Translations under genes and position numbers: made by a program
The notes under the pieces: model-generated
The model's input: only the letters and a program-made list of their open reading frames with translations
What the model was told of the DNA's origin: nothing
Database searches by the model: none
In this document: one piece after another, positions 1-5,699 of the stretch
Numbering within the stretch: position 1 is the first letter of the stretch
How the letters are laid out: each line of letters starts with the position of its first letter
Source: Betaproteobacteria bacterium
Lineage (GTDB): Bacteria; Pseudomonadota; Gammaproteobacteria; Burkholderiales; SG8-39
Assembly (NCBI GenBank): GCA_009693345.1
Contig: SHXL01000123.1
Coordinates: forward strand, 1 to 8,264
Direction of reading: 5' to 3'
Length of the DNA stretch: 8,264 bases

Positions 1-329
1 TGGGCCGATGCGGGCTACGTTGGTGTGGACAAACGCGAGGACATGCAAGAGGCGCTAAAGGCCAATGAGCAAACCGTGCAATGGCATGTGGCCAAGCGTC
101 GCAAGAGCATCGAGAAATTGGCTGACGGCTGGCAAAAGAGCATGGCGCAGGCCTACGAAAAACTCAAAGCCCAAGTCAGAGCCTACGTGGAGCACCCGTT
201 TCACCTCGTCAGGACATCTTGAAATACAAGAAGACGCGCTACAAGGGTCTGGCCAAGAACGACGCTCAGCTCAATATGCTGTTTGCCTTGAGCAATTTAT
301 ACATGGTCAGGGGAGAGCTACGCCCATAG
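1..329 (+). pseudogene. IS5-family transposase, C-terminal fragment with frameshift
   Basis: Frame 1 opens within the gene with WADAGYVGVDKRED, the second Asp region of the IS5-family DDE domain (Asp codon 7-9), and reaches VRAYVEHPFH, which carries the expected catalytic Glu (codon 190-192). It then stops at 220-222 just after HLVRTS. The conserved continuation resumes in frame 3 from about 213: DILKYKKTRYKGLAKN, then AQLNMLFALSNLYM and GELRP, ending at a TAG at 327-329. One missing A near 211 (CTCGTCAGGAC, expected CTCGTCAAGGAC) explains the break exactly. All recognised catalytic residues in view are intact, so this looks like a recent lesion, although a sequencing error cannot be excluded. 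The 5' part of the gene is outside the window. The identification rests on family motifs, not a search. Confidence 0.8.
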
Positions 330-339
330 AGGGCAAAGG

Positions 340-374
340 GGCGCGAAAAGCGCCAAGAAAAGCCTCGAGCGAGG
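340..374 (-). terminator. Weak paired hairpins downstream of dsbC, possible terminator
   Basis: Two small palindromes lie side by side in the non-coding tail of the IS element. One is CCTC-GCTC-GAGG (374 to 363 read on the minus strand), followed by CTTTTCTT. The other is GGCGC-TTTTC-GCGCC (354 to 340). A minus-strand transcript leaving dsbC would meet the first hairpin followed by its T-rich stretch, as in an intrinsic terminator. The stems are only 4-5 bp and the T run is interrupted, so this is a weak candidate. Nothing else in 330-496 looks coding or regulatory. Confidence 0.2.
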
Positions 375-474
375 TGTAGAAACTGAAAATCGGCTGCGAT
401 TGCAGAAACACCCGCGAAATTCGGCGCCAGCGCAAGTAAAAATACGCGCTACGTCATCGACCGGATTAAAATTG

Positions 475-491
475 ATTTGTTCCGCGCTTCC
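475..491 (-). repeat. Candidate right terminal inverted repeat of the IS5-like element
   Basis: On the minus strand from 491 the sequence is GGAAGCGCGGAACAAAT. About 12 of 17 positions agree with the IS5 terminal repeat as I recall it, and the outer GGAAG and inner AACAA blocks match completely. The flanking CTAG at 492-495 would be one copy of the target duplication. Confirmation needs the matching left end, which lies outside the window. Confidence 0.45.
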
Positions 492-496
492 CTAGT

Positions 497-1243
497 TCAA
501 TTCTTTTTCGCCGGCTGCCGTGCGATATCGTCCAGTTTCGCGCGCAACTGTCCAATCTCCATGGTGCCGCCCGCGCGCTCGCCATTGACGAAGAACAGCG
601 TCGGCGTGCCGTTGATGCGCAGCGAACGGCCCAGTGCGAGCACCTTGTCCACCGGGTTGGCGCAGGTCGGTGCCGCCGCCGGAACCTTGGGATTGTCCCC
701 CACCGCAAGATCCAGCCATGCCTTGGCGCGGTCCTTGGAACACCACACCGCGCGCGAGTGATCGGCAGCCGCCGGACGGATCACCGGATACATGAACACA
801 TAAATCGTGATGTCATCCAGCTGCAGCAATACCTGTTCCAGCCGCCGGCAGTAGGCGCAATAGGGGTCGCTGAACATCGCCAGCGAGCGCTTGCCGCTGC
901 CACGCTGGATCTTGACCGCAAGATCCAGCGGCAGGGCATTGAATTCGATCGCCGTGAGCTTCTTCAGCCGCTCCTCGGTGAGGTCCTGGTCTCTCGCCAC
1001 GTCGATCAAGTGGCCGGTGAAGAAATAAGCGCCCTGCGCATCGGAGTAGATGATCTGGGGACCGTCGCGCCCCTGGATTCGCACTTCGAAGATTCCGGGC
1101 AGCGGCGTCGCCTGCACGGCATCCACCTTGGCACCGCCCAGTTTTGCCTCGACCGCCAGGCGGATCTGCGCTTCATCGGCGAGCGCCGGCAGCGCGAAAT
1201 GTACGGACAGCGCGGCGGCAAGAACAAGAAAAGAAATTCGCAT
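497..1243 (-). CDS. dsbC: DsbC-family periplasmic thiol:disulfide interchange protein
   Basis: The protein should isomerise wrong disulfides in the periplasm as a V-shaped dimer kept reduced by DsbD. From the ATG at 1243 it has 248 residues, close to the usual DsbC precursor length. Residues 1 to about 22 form a signal peptide (MRISFLVLAAALSVHFALPALA). An N-terminal dimerisation domain follows at about 23-85. The thioredoxin-like domain carries the active site CAYC (C129, C132; CGYC in E. coli), the cis-proline loop GTPTLFF (P214) and a second Cys pair, C168 and C194, matching the structural disulfide of E. coli DsbC. An upstream in-frame TTG at 1255 would add four residues (MKPK); I prefer the ATG because it gives a standard signal peptide. 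The gene follows the hydroxylase by 19 bases, so it is probably co-transcribed. The stop codon lies next to the IS remnant. DsbG is less likely given the length and context. Confidence 0.93.
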   Translation of the reverse strand: MRISFLVLAAALSVHFALPALADEAQIRLAVEAKLGGAKVDAVQATPLPGIFEVRIQGRDGPQIIYSDAQGAYFFTGHLIDVARDQDLTEERLKKLTAIEFNALPLDLAVKIQRGSGKRSLAMFSDPYCAYCRRLEQVLLQLDDITIYVFMYPVIRPAAADHSRAVWCSKDRAKAWLDLAVGDNPKVPAAAPTCANPVDKVLALGRSLRINGTPTLFFVNGERAGGTMEIGQLRAKLDDIARQPAKKN

Positions 1244-1262
1244 TTTTGGCTTCAACCCAATT

Positions 1263-2447
1263 TCAACCCATGGCCTGGCGCATCAGGAGGTTCTTTACGA
1301 CCGGCAACCGGTTCGCAAGGTTCAATCCGGCATTGCGCAGCCGCGCAATGCCCGATCCCCTCGCGCCGAACAACCGGAACAAACCGTGCACGGTGCTGCG
1401 CATCGCCAGTATATCCTCGGCCCGCGCGCGTTCGTAACGGCGCAGCAGCCGCAGGTCGCCGGCGTCGCGGCCGGGTTCCCGCCCCCCCAGCACACCGGCC
1501 AGCACGCGCGCATCCTGCAGGCCGAGATTGGCACCCTGCCCGGCGAGCGGATGAATCACATGCGCGGCGTCTCCCGCGAGCGCAACCCGCGGCGCAACCA
1601 ACCGCCCCGCCGCCAGCCGCCGCAACTTGAAGCCGCGCTGCGGCGTCACCAGCGCCAATTCCCCCACCGGCTCGCGCGAAACGGCGGCGACTTCCCGCGC
1701 CAGCGCCGCAGGCTCCAGCGCAAGAAGTCGTGCCGCCTCGGCATCGGTGGCGGACCACACCATCGAGACGTGGTCCCCGGCCAGAGGCAGCAGTGCGAGC
1801 ACCGCACCGCCCTCGCGTGCCCCCTGGAACCATTGAAAAGCGACGTTGCGATGCGGCCGGCCGCACGCGAAATTCGCCACCACGGCGCTCTGGCCGTAAG
1901 GGCGTTCTTCGACCGGAATACCCGCCTGCGCGCGCACCACCGAGCGGGCGCCGTCTGCACCGACCACCAGTTGCGCACCCAGCTTGCGGCCATCGTCGAG
2001 CGATGCCACGGCGTGCGGCCCGTTCAAGTCCAGCTCCTGAAGGGAGGAAGCGGAAAATATCGCCAGGCCATCCTGGCTCTCGAGCCCGCTCCACAGCGCC
2101 GCCTGCAGCAACCGGTCCTCGACGATCCAGGCGAGCTCGCTGCATCCGGTGCGATACGCGTCGAATTCGATCAGCGAGGCGCCGTCATCGCCGTAAACGC
2201 GCATCGCGTGCACCGGCGTCCTGCGCGCTTCCGGAATCGCGCTCCAGGCGCCGAGTTGCGACAAGAACCCTGCGTTTCCCGGACTGATTGCGTAGACACG
2301 CGAATCGAAATCCGCCTCGCCGGCCGGGCCGGGCCGGGGCTCTTGCGAGATGAGCGCCACGCGCGCGCCGCGCAGCGCGCGCGCCAGCGCTGCGCCCACC
2401 AGCGCGCCACCGGCGATCGCCACCTCGAACGGCCGTTCAGGACTCAC
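1263..2447 (-). CDS. UbiH/UbiF/VisC/COQ6-family FAD-dependent hydroxylase
   Basis: This is a class A flavoprotein monooxygenase of the family that hydroxylates the aromatic ring of ubiquinone precursors at the inner membrane. From the GTG at 2447 it has 394 residues. The N-terminal dinucleotide-binding motif is IAGGALVG (11-18), where the middle Gly of the usual GxGxxG is Ala. Further landmarks are YAISPGN (52-58), the GADG of the DG motif (163-166), and the second FAD motif GDAAHVIHPLAGQGANLG (292-309). I chose GTG 2447 because a GAGGAA Shine-Dalgarno sequence (2459-2454) lies 6 bases upstream. The GTG at 2507 would add 20 unconserved residues and start right beside the tRNA. Which ring position it attacks (UbiH, UbiF, UbiI, UbiL or UbiM type) cannot be told from motifs, so no symbol is given. 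It is the first gene of a pair with dsbC, divergent from the tRNA. Confidence 0.9.
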   Translation of the reverse strand: MSPERPFEVAIAGGALVGAALARALRGARVALISQEPRPGPAGEADFDSRVYAISPGNAGFLSQLGAWSAIPEARRTPVHAMRVYGDDGASLIEFDAYRTGCSELAWIVEDRLLQAALWSGLESQDGLAIFSASSLQELDLNGPHAVASLDDGRKLGAQLVVGADGARSVVRAQAGIPVEERPYGQSAVVANFACGRPHRNVAFQWFQGAREGGAVLALLPLAGDHVSMVWSATDAEAARLLALEPAALAREVAAVSREPVGELALVTPQRGFKLRRLAAGRLVAPRVALAGDAAHVIHPLAGQGANLGLQDARVLAGVLGGREPGRDAGDLRLLRRYERARAEDILAMRSTVHGLFRLFGARGSGIARLRNAGLNLANRLPVVKNLLMRQAMG

Positions 2448-2465
2448 GCGCGATTCCTCAACTCT

Positions 2466-2494
2466 TTGACTTGAAGCCGCTTTTGGGCGAAAAT
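2466..2494 (+). promoter_or_regulatory. Probable sigma-70 promoter of the CAU tRNA
   Basis: TTGACT (2466-2471; five of six to TTGACA) is followed by a 17-base spacer and GAAAAT (2489-2494; four of six to TATAAT). Initiation near 2501 would leave a leader of about ten bases before the tRNA 5' end. The bases after the -10 box, CCGCACCC, form a GC-rich discriminator, as is typical of stable-RNA promoters under stringent control. The elements lie in the 63-base gap between the tRNA and the divergent hydroxylase gene. The spacing is ideal but the -10 match is modest. Confidence 0.5.
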
Positions 2495-2510
2495 CCGCAC
2501 CCTTCACCGG

Positions 2511-2587
2511 GGCGAATTAGCTCAGCTGGTTAGAGCAGCGGAATCATAATCCGTTTGTCCGGGGTTCGAGTCCCTGATTCGCCACCA
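2511..2587 (+). tRNA. tRNA-Met (anticodon CAU), CCA encoded
   Basis: A complete cloverleaf can be drawn. The acceptor stem is GGCGAAT with ATTCGCC (2577-2583), followed by discriminator A2584 and encoded CCA (2585-2587). The D arm is GCTC...GAGC. The anticodon stem is GCGGA with TCCGT, around the loop ATCATAA with CAU at 2545-2547. The T arm runs from 2560 to 2576 with GTTCGAG in the loop (one G-T pair in the stem). The paired G1-C72 end argues against initiator tRNA. Elongator Met is the best reading and resembles betaproteobacterial elongator Met tRNAs as I recall them. A tRNA-Ile with a lysidine-modified CAU anticodon is the alternative that sequence alone cannot fully exclude. Confidence 0.9.
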
Positions 2588-2611
2588 TTTTCTTTTCGGT
2601 ACACTGGTCGA

Positions 2612-2926
2612 ATGATCCGCATCCTGCTGGCGACCCTGTTTTTCACCTGCGCGGCGGGTGCCGCGCAGGCACAGCTGCGCACCATTCCGGCGGATGCGAA
2701 ACGCGCCACGATGAGCCACGTGCAAGGCATGACGGTCGAGATCGACGGTAAGCGGACGGATCTCGCGGCAGGCGCGCAGATCCGCGATGTCAATAACATG
2801 ATCGTGCTGCCCACCGCCTTGCCCGCCGGCGTGCTCGTCAAATACATGCCCGATGCCCAGGGCCAGGTGTGGCGCATCTGGATCCTCTCGCCGCAGGAAG
2901 CCGCGCAACCGGATGCCACAAAGTAA
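2612..2926 (+). CDS. Small predicted exported protein of unknown function
   Basis: This 104-residue protein starts with a clear signal peptide (MIRILLATLFFTCAAGAAQA, cleavage probably at about residue 20-22). The mature part is about 83 residues, without cysteine, and predicted mostly beta by eye. It contains the segments MTVEIDGKRTDLAAGAQI, NNMIVLPTALPAGVLVKY and VWRIWILSPQE, suggesting a small compact periplasmic domain. I do not recognise a named family. The ATG at 2612 is chosen because the upstream extension to 2555 would be encoded by the tRNA itself. The gene begins 24 bases after the tRNA and ends 3 bases before miaB, so it is likely co-transcribed with one or both. There is no lipobox Cys. 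A TACACT box at 2600-2605 is a very tentative -10. The GC-rich codon use and intact frame support it as a real gene. Confidence 0.82.
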   Translation: MIRILLATLFFTCAAGAAQAQLRTIPADAKRATMSHVQGMTVEIDGKRTDLAAGAQIRDVNNMIVLPTALPAGVLVKYMPDAQGQVWRIWILSPQEAAQPDATK

Positions 2927-2929
2927 GGA

Positions 2930-4273
2930 ATGACCGGCAAGGTCTTCATCCGCACCTTCGGCTGCCAGATGAACGAGTACGACTCGGAGAAGATCTCCGG
3001 CGTGCTCGCGCAGGCCGAGGGACTCGCGCCGGCGGCGAGCGCGGAGGAAGCCGACGTCATCGTGTTCAATACCTGCTCGGTGCGTGAAAAAGCGCAGGAG
3101 AAGGTATTTGCCGACCTCGGCCGCGTCAAGCATCTGAAGCGCGCCAATCCGAATCTCATGATCGCGGTGGGCGGCTGCGTCGCCAGCCAGGAAGGCAGCG
3201 CCATCGTGGAGCGCGCCCCCTTCGTGGACGTGGTGTTCGGGCCGCAGACGCTGCACCGGCTGCCCCAACTCCTCGCACAGCGCCGCGCAAGCGGCCTGCC
3301 GCAGGTGGACGTGAGCTTCCCCGAGATCGAGAAATTCGACCACCTCGCGACGGCGCAAGCCGGCAGTTCCCCTTCCCGTGCCGCCGCCTTCATCTCGATC
3401 ATGGAAGGCTGCAGCAAGTACTGCAGCTTCTGCGTGGTGCCGTATACGCGCGGCCCCGAGATCTCGCGGCCCTTCGACGACGTGGTCGCCGAAATCGCCG
3501 GCCTCGCGGCGCAGGGCGTGAAGGAGATAACGCTGCTCGGGCAGAACGTCAACGCCTGGCGCGGGGAAATCGACGGGGCGGCCCAGGATTTTGCGGAATT
3601 GCTTTTCTATGTAAATGAAATTCGAGGAATAGAGCGCATTCGCTATACCACCTCGCATCCACGCGAATTCACGCAACGCCTCATCAACGCGCATGCGCAG
3701 TTGCCGGCGCTTGCCGCGCATGTGCACCTTCCCGTCCAATCGGGTTCGGACCGCGTGCTGGCGGCGATGAAGCGCGGCTATACGTCGCTCGAATACCGCT
3801 CCATCATCCGGCGGCTGCGCAAGGCGAAGCCGCAGATCAGCCTCTCCTCCGATTTCATCGTCGGCTTTCCGGGCGAGACCGATGCCGACTTCGAGGCGAC
3901 GCTCGCGCTTGCCCGCGACCTGCAGTTCGACGGCTCCTATTCGTTCCTCTACAGCCCGCGCCCGGGAACACCCGCGGCGGAGCTGGCGGACCCGGTAACC
4001 CGCTCGCAGAAGCTCGAGAGGCTGCAGCGCCTGCAGGCGCAGCTCGAAGCGCAGGAACACGCGATCAGCGAGGCCATGGTCGGGACGGTTCAGGATGTGC
4101 TGGTGGAGGGCCCTTCGAAGAGGAACCCCGCGGAATTCGCCGCGCGCACCGGCAACAACCGGACGGTGAACTTCCCGGGCAGCGGCAATCTGCCGCACAG
4201 CTTCACGAAACTGCGGATCACCGAAGCGCGGCATCACTCCCTGCGCGGCGAATTGCTGCATGCGGACGGATAG
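2930..4273 (+). CDS. miaB: tRNA-2-methylthio-N6-dimethylallyladenosine synthase MiaB
   Basis: MiaB adds a methylthio group to i6A at position 37 of tRNAs that read codons starting with U, using two iron-sulfur clusters and S-adenosylmethionine. The protein has 447 residues, the normal length. The N-terminal methylthiotransferase domain has the three cluster-binding cysteines: C12 (in TFGCQMNEYDS), C49 (FNTCSVRE) and C83 (VGGCVASQ). The radical-SAM domain carries CSKYCSFC (C161, C165, C168) followed by VVPYTRG. The C-terminal TRAM domain spans about 384-442. The start is fixed by the short conserved lead into GCQMNEYDS. AAGGA sits directly against the ATG with no spacer, so initiation may depend on coupling to the preceding gene, whose stop lies 3 bases upstream. 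The 3' end overlaps phoH by 14 bases. A short AT-rich, rare-codon patch lies at about 3589-3647. Confidence 0.97.
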   Translation: MTGKVFIRTFGCQMNEYDSEKISGVLAQAEGLAPAASAEEADVIVFNTCSVREKAQEKVFADLGRVKHLKRANPNLMIAVGGCVASQEGSAIVERAPFVDVVFGPQTLHRLPQLLAQRRASGLPQVDVSFPEIEKFDHLATAQAGSSPSRAAAFISIMEGCSKYCSFCVVPYTRGPEISRPFDDVVAEIAGLAAQGVKEITLLGQNVNAWRGEIDGAAQDFAELLFYVNEIRGIERIRYTTSHPREFTQRLINAHAQLPALAAHVHLPVQSGSDRVLAAMKRGYTSLEYRSIIRRLRKAKPQISLSSDFIVGFPGETDADFEATLALARDLQFDGSYSFLYSPRPGTPAAELADPVTRSQKLERLQRLQAQLEAQEHAISEAMVGTVQDVLVEGPSKRNPAEFAARTGNNRTVNFPGSGNLPHSFTKLRITEARHHSLRGELLHADG

Positions 4274-5252
4274 AACCCGGGAGATGCGTCTCCCGAACCC
4301 CAGGCCGCTCGAAGTGCTGCTTGATCCCCTGGACAACCAGCGCCTCGCGCGGCTGTGCGGCGCGCTGGACGCCAACCTGCGCCAGATCGAAACCGCGCTC
4401 GACGTGGAGATCGCGCGCAAGGGACCGCGCTTCACCGTGCGCGGCGAGCAGGCCGCCCGCGCTGCGCTGGCGCTCAGGCATTTCTACGGCCTGGCGACGG
4501 ACGATCTGACCATAGACGACGTGCGGCTTGGCCTGGCCGAAGTTTCGCGGAAGGGCTTTCCAAAGAAAGAAGAACGCACCTCCCTGCTGCTGACGCGCCG
4601 GCCGGATCTGCACGGCCGCACGCCGCACCAGGTCAAGTACATCGAGAACATTCTCGCGCACGACATCACGCTCGGCATCGGCCCGGCGGGCACGGGCAAG
4701 ACCTATCTGGCGGTCGCCTGCGCGGTGGATGCGCTGGAACGCGACCAGGTGAAGCGCATCGTGCTGGTCCGGCCGGCGGTGGAAGCGGGCGAACGTCTGG
4801 GGTTCCTGCCCGGAGACCTCGCGCAGAAAGTGGATCCGTACCTGCGGCCGTTGTACGACGCGCTCTACGATCTGGCCGGCGTCGACAGAACCTTGAAGCT
4901 CCTCGAGCGCGGCACCATCGAACTGGCGCCGCTGGCCTATATGCGCGGCCGAACGCTCAACCACGCTTTCATCATTCTCGACGAAGCGCAGAATTCCACC
5001 CCCGAGCAGATGAAGATGTTCCTCACGCGCATCGGTTTCGGCGCCAAGGCCGTGGTCACGGGCGACGTAACGCAAATAGACCTCGGGCGCGGGCAAAAAA
5101 GCGGCCTGATCGAGGCGCGGCGCATCCTCGTCGGCGTGCGCGGCATCGCCTTCACGGATTTCAGTGCCGCCGATGTCGTGCGCCACCCACTCGTGGCGCG
5201 GATCATCGATGCCTACGACAAAGAAGCCGCGCAAGCGCCGCCCCCGAAGTAG
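4260..5252 (+). CDS. ybeZ: PhoH-family ATPase (YbeZ)
   Basis: A cytoplasmic P-loop NTPase of 330 residues, of the PhoH-like type encoded next to ybeY. YbeZ is a known partner of the YbeY endoribonuclease in E. coli, and the family is thought to have RNA-related ATPase or helicase-like activity; its exact substrate is unsettled. An N-terminal region (about 15-115) precedes the PhoH core. Visible motifs are Walker A GPAGTGKT (141-148), VRPAVEAGERLGFLPGD (170-186), Walker B IILDEAQN (238-245) and VTGDVTQIDL (266-275). The start at 4260 lies within miaB (14-base overlap), suggesting translational coupling. A second ATG at 4284 (residue 9) directly follows GGGAG and is a possible alternative. The 3' end overlaps ybeY by up to 44 bases. 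The order miaB-phoH-ybeY-corC-lnt is the standard proteobacterial cluster. Confidence 0.95.
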   Translation: MRTDRTREMRLPNPRPLEVLLDPLDNQRLARLCGALDANLRQIETALDVEIARKGPRFTVRGEQAARAALALRHFYGLATDDLTIDDVRLGLAEVSRKGFPKKEERTSLLLTRRPDLHGRTPHQVKYIENILAHDITLGIGPAGTGKTYLAVACAVDALERDQVKRIVLVRPAVEAGERLGFLPGDLAQKVDPYLRPLYDALYDLAGVDRTLKLLERGTIELAPLAYMRGRTLNHAFIILDEAQNSTPEQMKMFLTRIGFGAKAVVTGDVTQIDLGRGQKSGLIEARRILVGVRGIAFTDFSAADVVRHPLVARIIDAYDKEAAQAPPPK

Positions 5253-5685
5253 GGTCGTGGTGCAGCGCGCCGTAGGTGTCACTGCGGGCGCGGCGCCCGT
5301 GACCGCGCTGCTGCGCAAGTACGCGCTCGCGGCGATTCTCCCGGGATCGCAGGTGACGCTGCGCCTGGTAGGCATGGCGGAAGGACGGTTGCTCAACGGC
5401 AGCTTCCGCAAACGGAACTACGCCACCAATGTGCTCTCGTTTTCCTACGGCCCTCGTCACGGCGACGTCGTGCTGTGCCACCCGGTAATCAAGCGGGAAG
5501 CGGGAGCGCAGCGCAAGTCGCTCGCCGCCCACTATGCGCATCTCATCGTGCACGGGATATTGCACCTGCGCGGCCACGACCATCTGCGCAAGAGCGATGC
5601 GGCGCGCATGGAACGCATGGAAATCCGCATCCTGCGGCGCCTCGGGTTCGGCAATCCGTACTCGGAAAATGCGGCTGTAAAATAG
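5209..5685 (+). CDS. ybeY: Endoribonuclease YbeY (16S rRNA maturation factor)
   Basis: YbeY is a zinc-dependent RNase needed for 16S rRNA 3'-end maturation and 70S ribosome quality control. With the ATG at 5209 the protein has 158 residues (E. coli has 155). The signature HGILHLRGHDH gives zinc ligands H115, H119 and H125. The conserved Arg of the RNA-cleft region is R67, in FRKRNYATNVLSF. The start is uncertain. ATG 5209 adds a very basic leader (TTKKPRKRRPRSR) read from inside phoH. GTG 5260 has AGGG five bases upstream, just after the phoH stop, but would remove part of the first beta strand (VVVQRAVGV). GTG 5257 is also possible, while ATG 5164 is too long. It overlaps phoH and precedes corC by 14 bases, as expected for proteins that act together. 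Confidence 0.94.
   Translation: MPTTKKPRKRRPRSRVVVQRAVGVTAGAAPVTALLRKYALAAILPGSQVTLRLVGMAEGRLLNGSFRKRNYATNVLSFSYGPRHGDVVLCHPVIKREAGAQRKSLAAHYAHLIVHGILHLRGHDHLRKSDAARMERMEIRILRRLGFGNPYSENAAVK
5678..5683 (+). promoter_or_regulatory. TAAAAT -10-like box before corC
   Basis: TAAAAT, preceded by TG one base upstream (cTGTAAAAT has G directly before the box), overlaps the end of ybeY and its stop codon, 16 bases before the corC ATG. Initiation here would fall at about 5690. No -35 match was found at 16-18 bases upstream, so this is only a candidate internal promoter. It may simply reflect the Lys codon AAA and the stop TAG. Confidence 0.25.
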
Positions 5686-5699
5686 CGCTCCCCGCCGCA

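Larger units (their letters stand above)
1..491 (+). mobile_element. IS5-family insertion sequence, right-hand part (left part lies outside the window)
   Basis: This stretch holds the 3' end of an IS5-type transposase, then about 160 non-coding bases, then a candidate right terminal repeat. Read inward from base 491 on the minus strand, the end is GGAAGCGCGGAACAAAT. That resembles the classical IS5 end GGAAGGTGCGAACAAGT as I recall it, with GGAAG and AACAA in the same places. The bases just outside are CTAG (492-495), which fits the CTAR-type target preference of IS5. The element inserted immediately downstream of dsbC without entering it. The broken transposase suggests the copy is immobile unless mobilised in trans. 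The left end and second target copy are not visible, so the boundary at 491 is an inference; the transposase identity is firmer. Confidence 0.6.

Noticed and set aside
1050..2474. 474-aa open frame on the plus strand opposite dsbC and the hydroxylase
   Set aside because: Composition is Arg/Ala/Gln-rich with no domain; the minus-strand genes carry clear FAD and CAYC motifs.
2448..2507. Upstream extension of the hydroxylase to GTG 2507
   Set aside because: It adds 20 residues of no family likeness, overlaps the candidate tRNA promoter, and lacks a ribosome binding site, whereas GTG 2447 has GAGGAA at 6 bases.
2588..2596. TTTTCTTTT after the tRNA as an intrinsic terminator
   Set aside because: The T run is interrupted and the only preceding hairpins are the tRNA's own arms. 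Read-through into the next gene remains possible, so it is not called.
2555..2611. Upstream extension of the small exported protein into the tRNA
   Set aside because: The added residues are translated tRNA sequence and would bury the signal peptide behind 19 residues.
2522..4435. 637-aa open frame on the minus strand opposite miaB
   Set aside because: It lies antisense to an unmistakable miaB, its last residues are the antisense of the tRNA (RDSNPGQTDYDSAALTS, a well-known artefact), and it has no family motifs. It is a GC-rich shadow frame.
4218..5411. 397-aa open frame on the minus strand opposite phoH
   Set aside because: It has no motifs and is fully overlapped by phoH and ybeY with their intact catalytic motifs.
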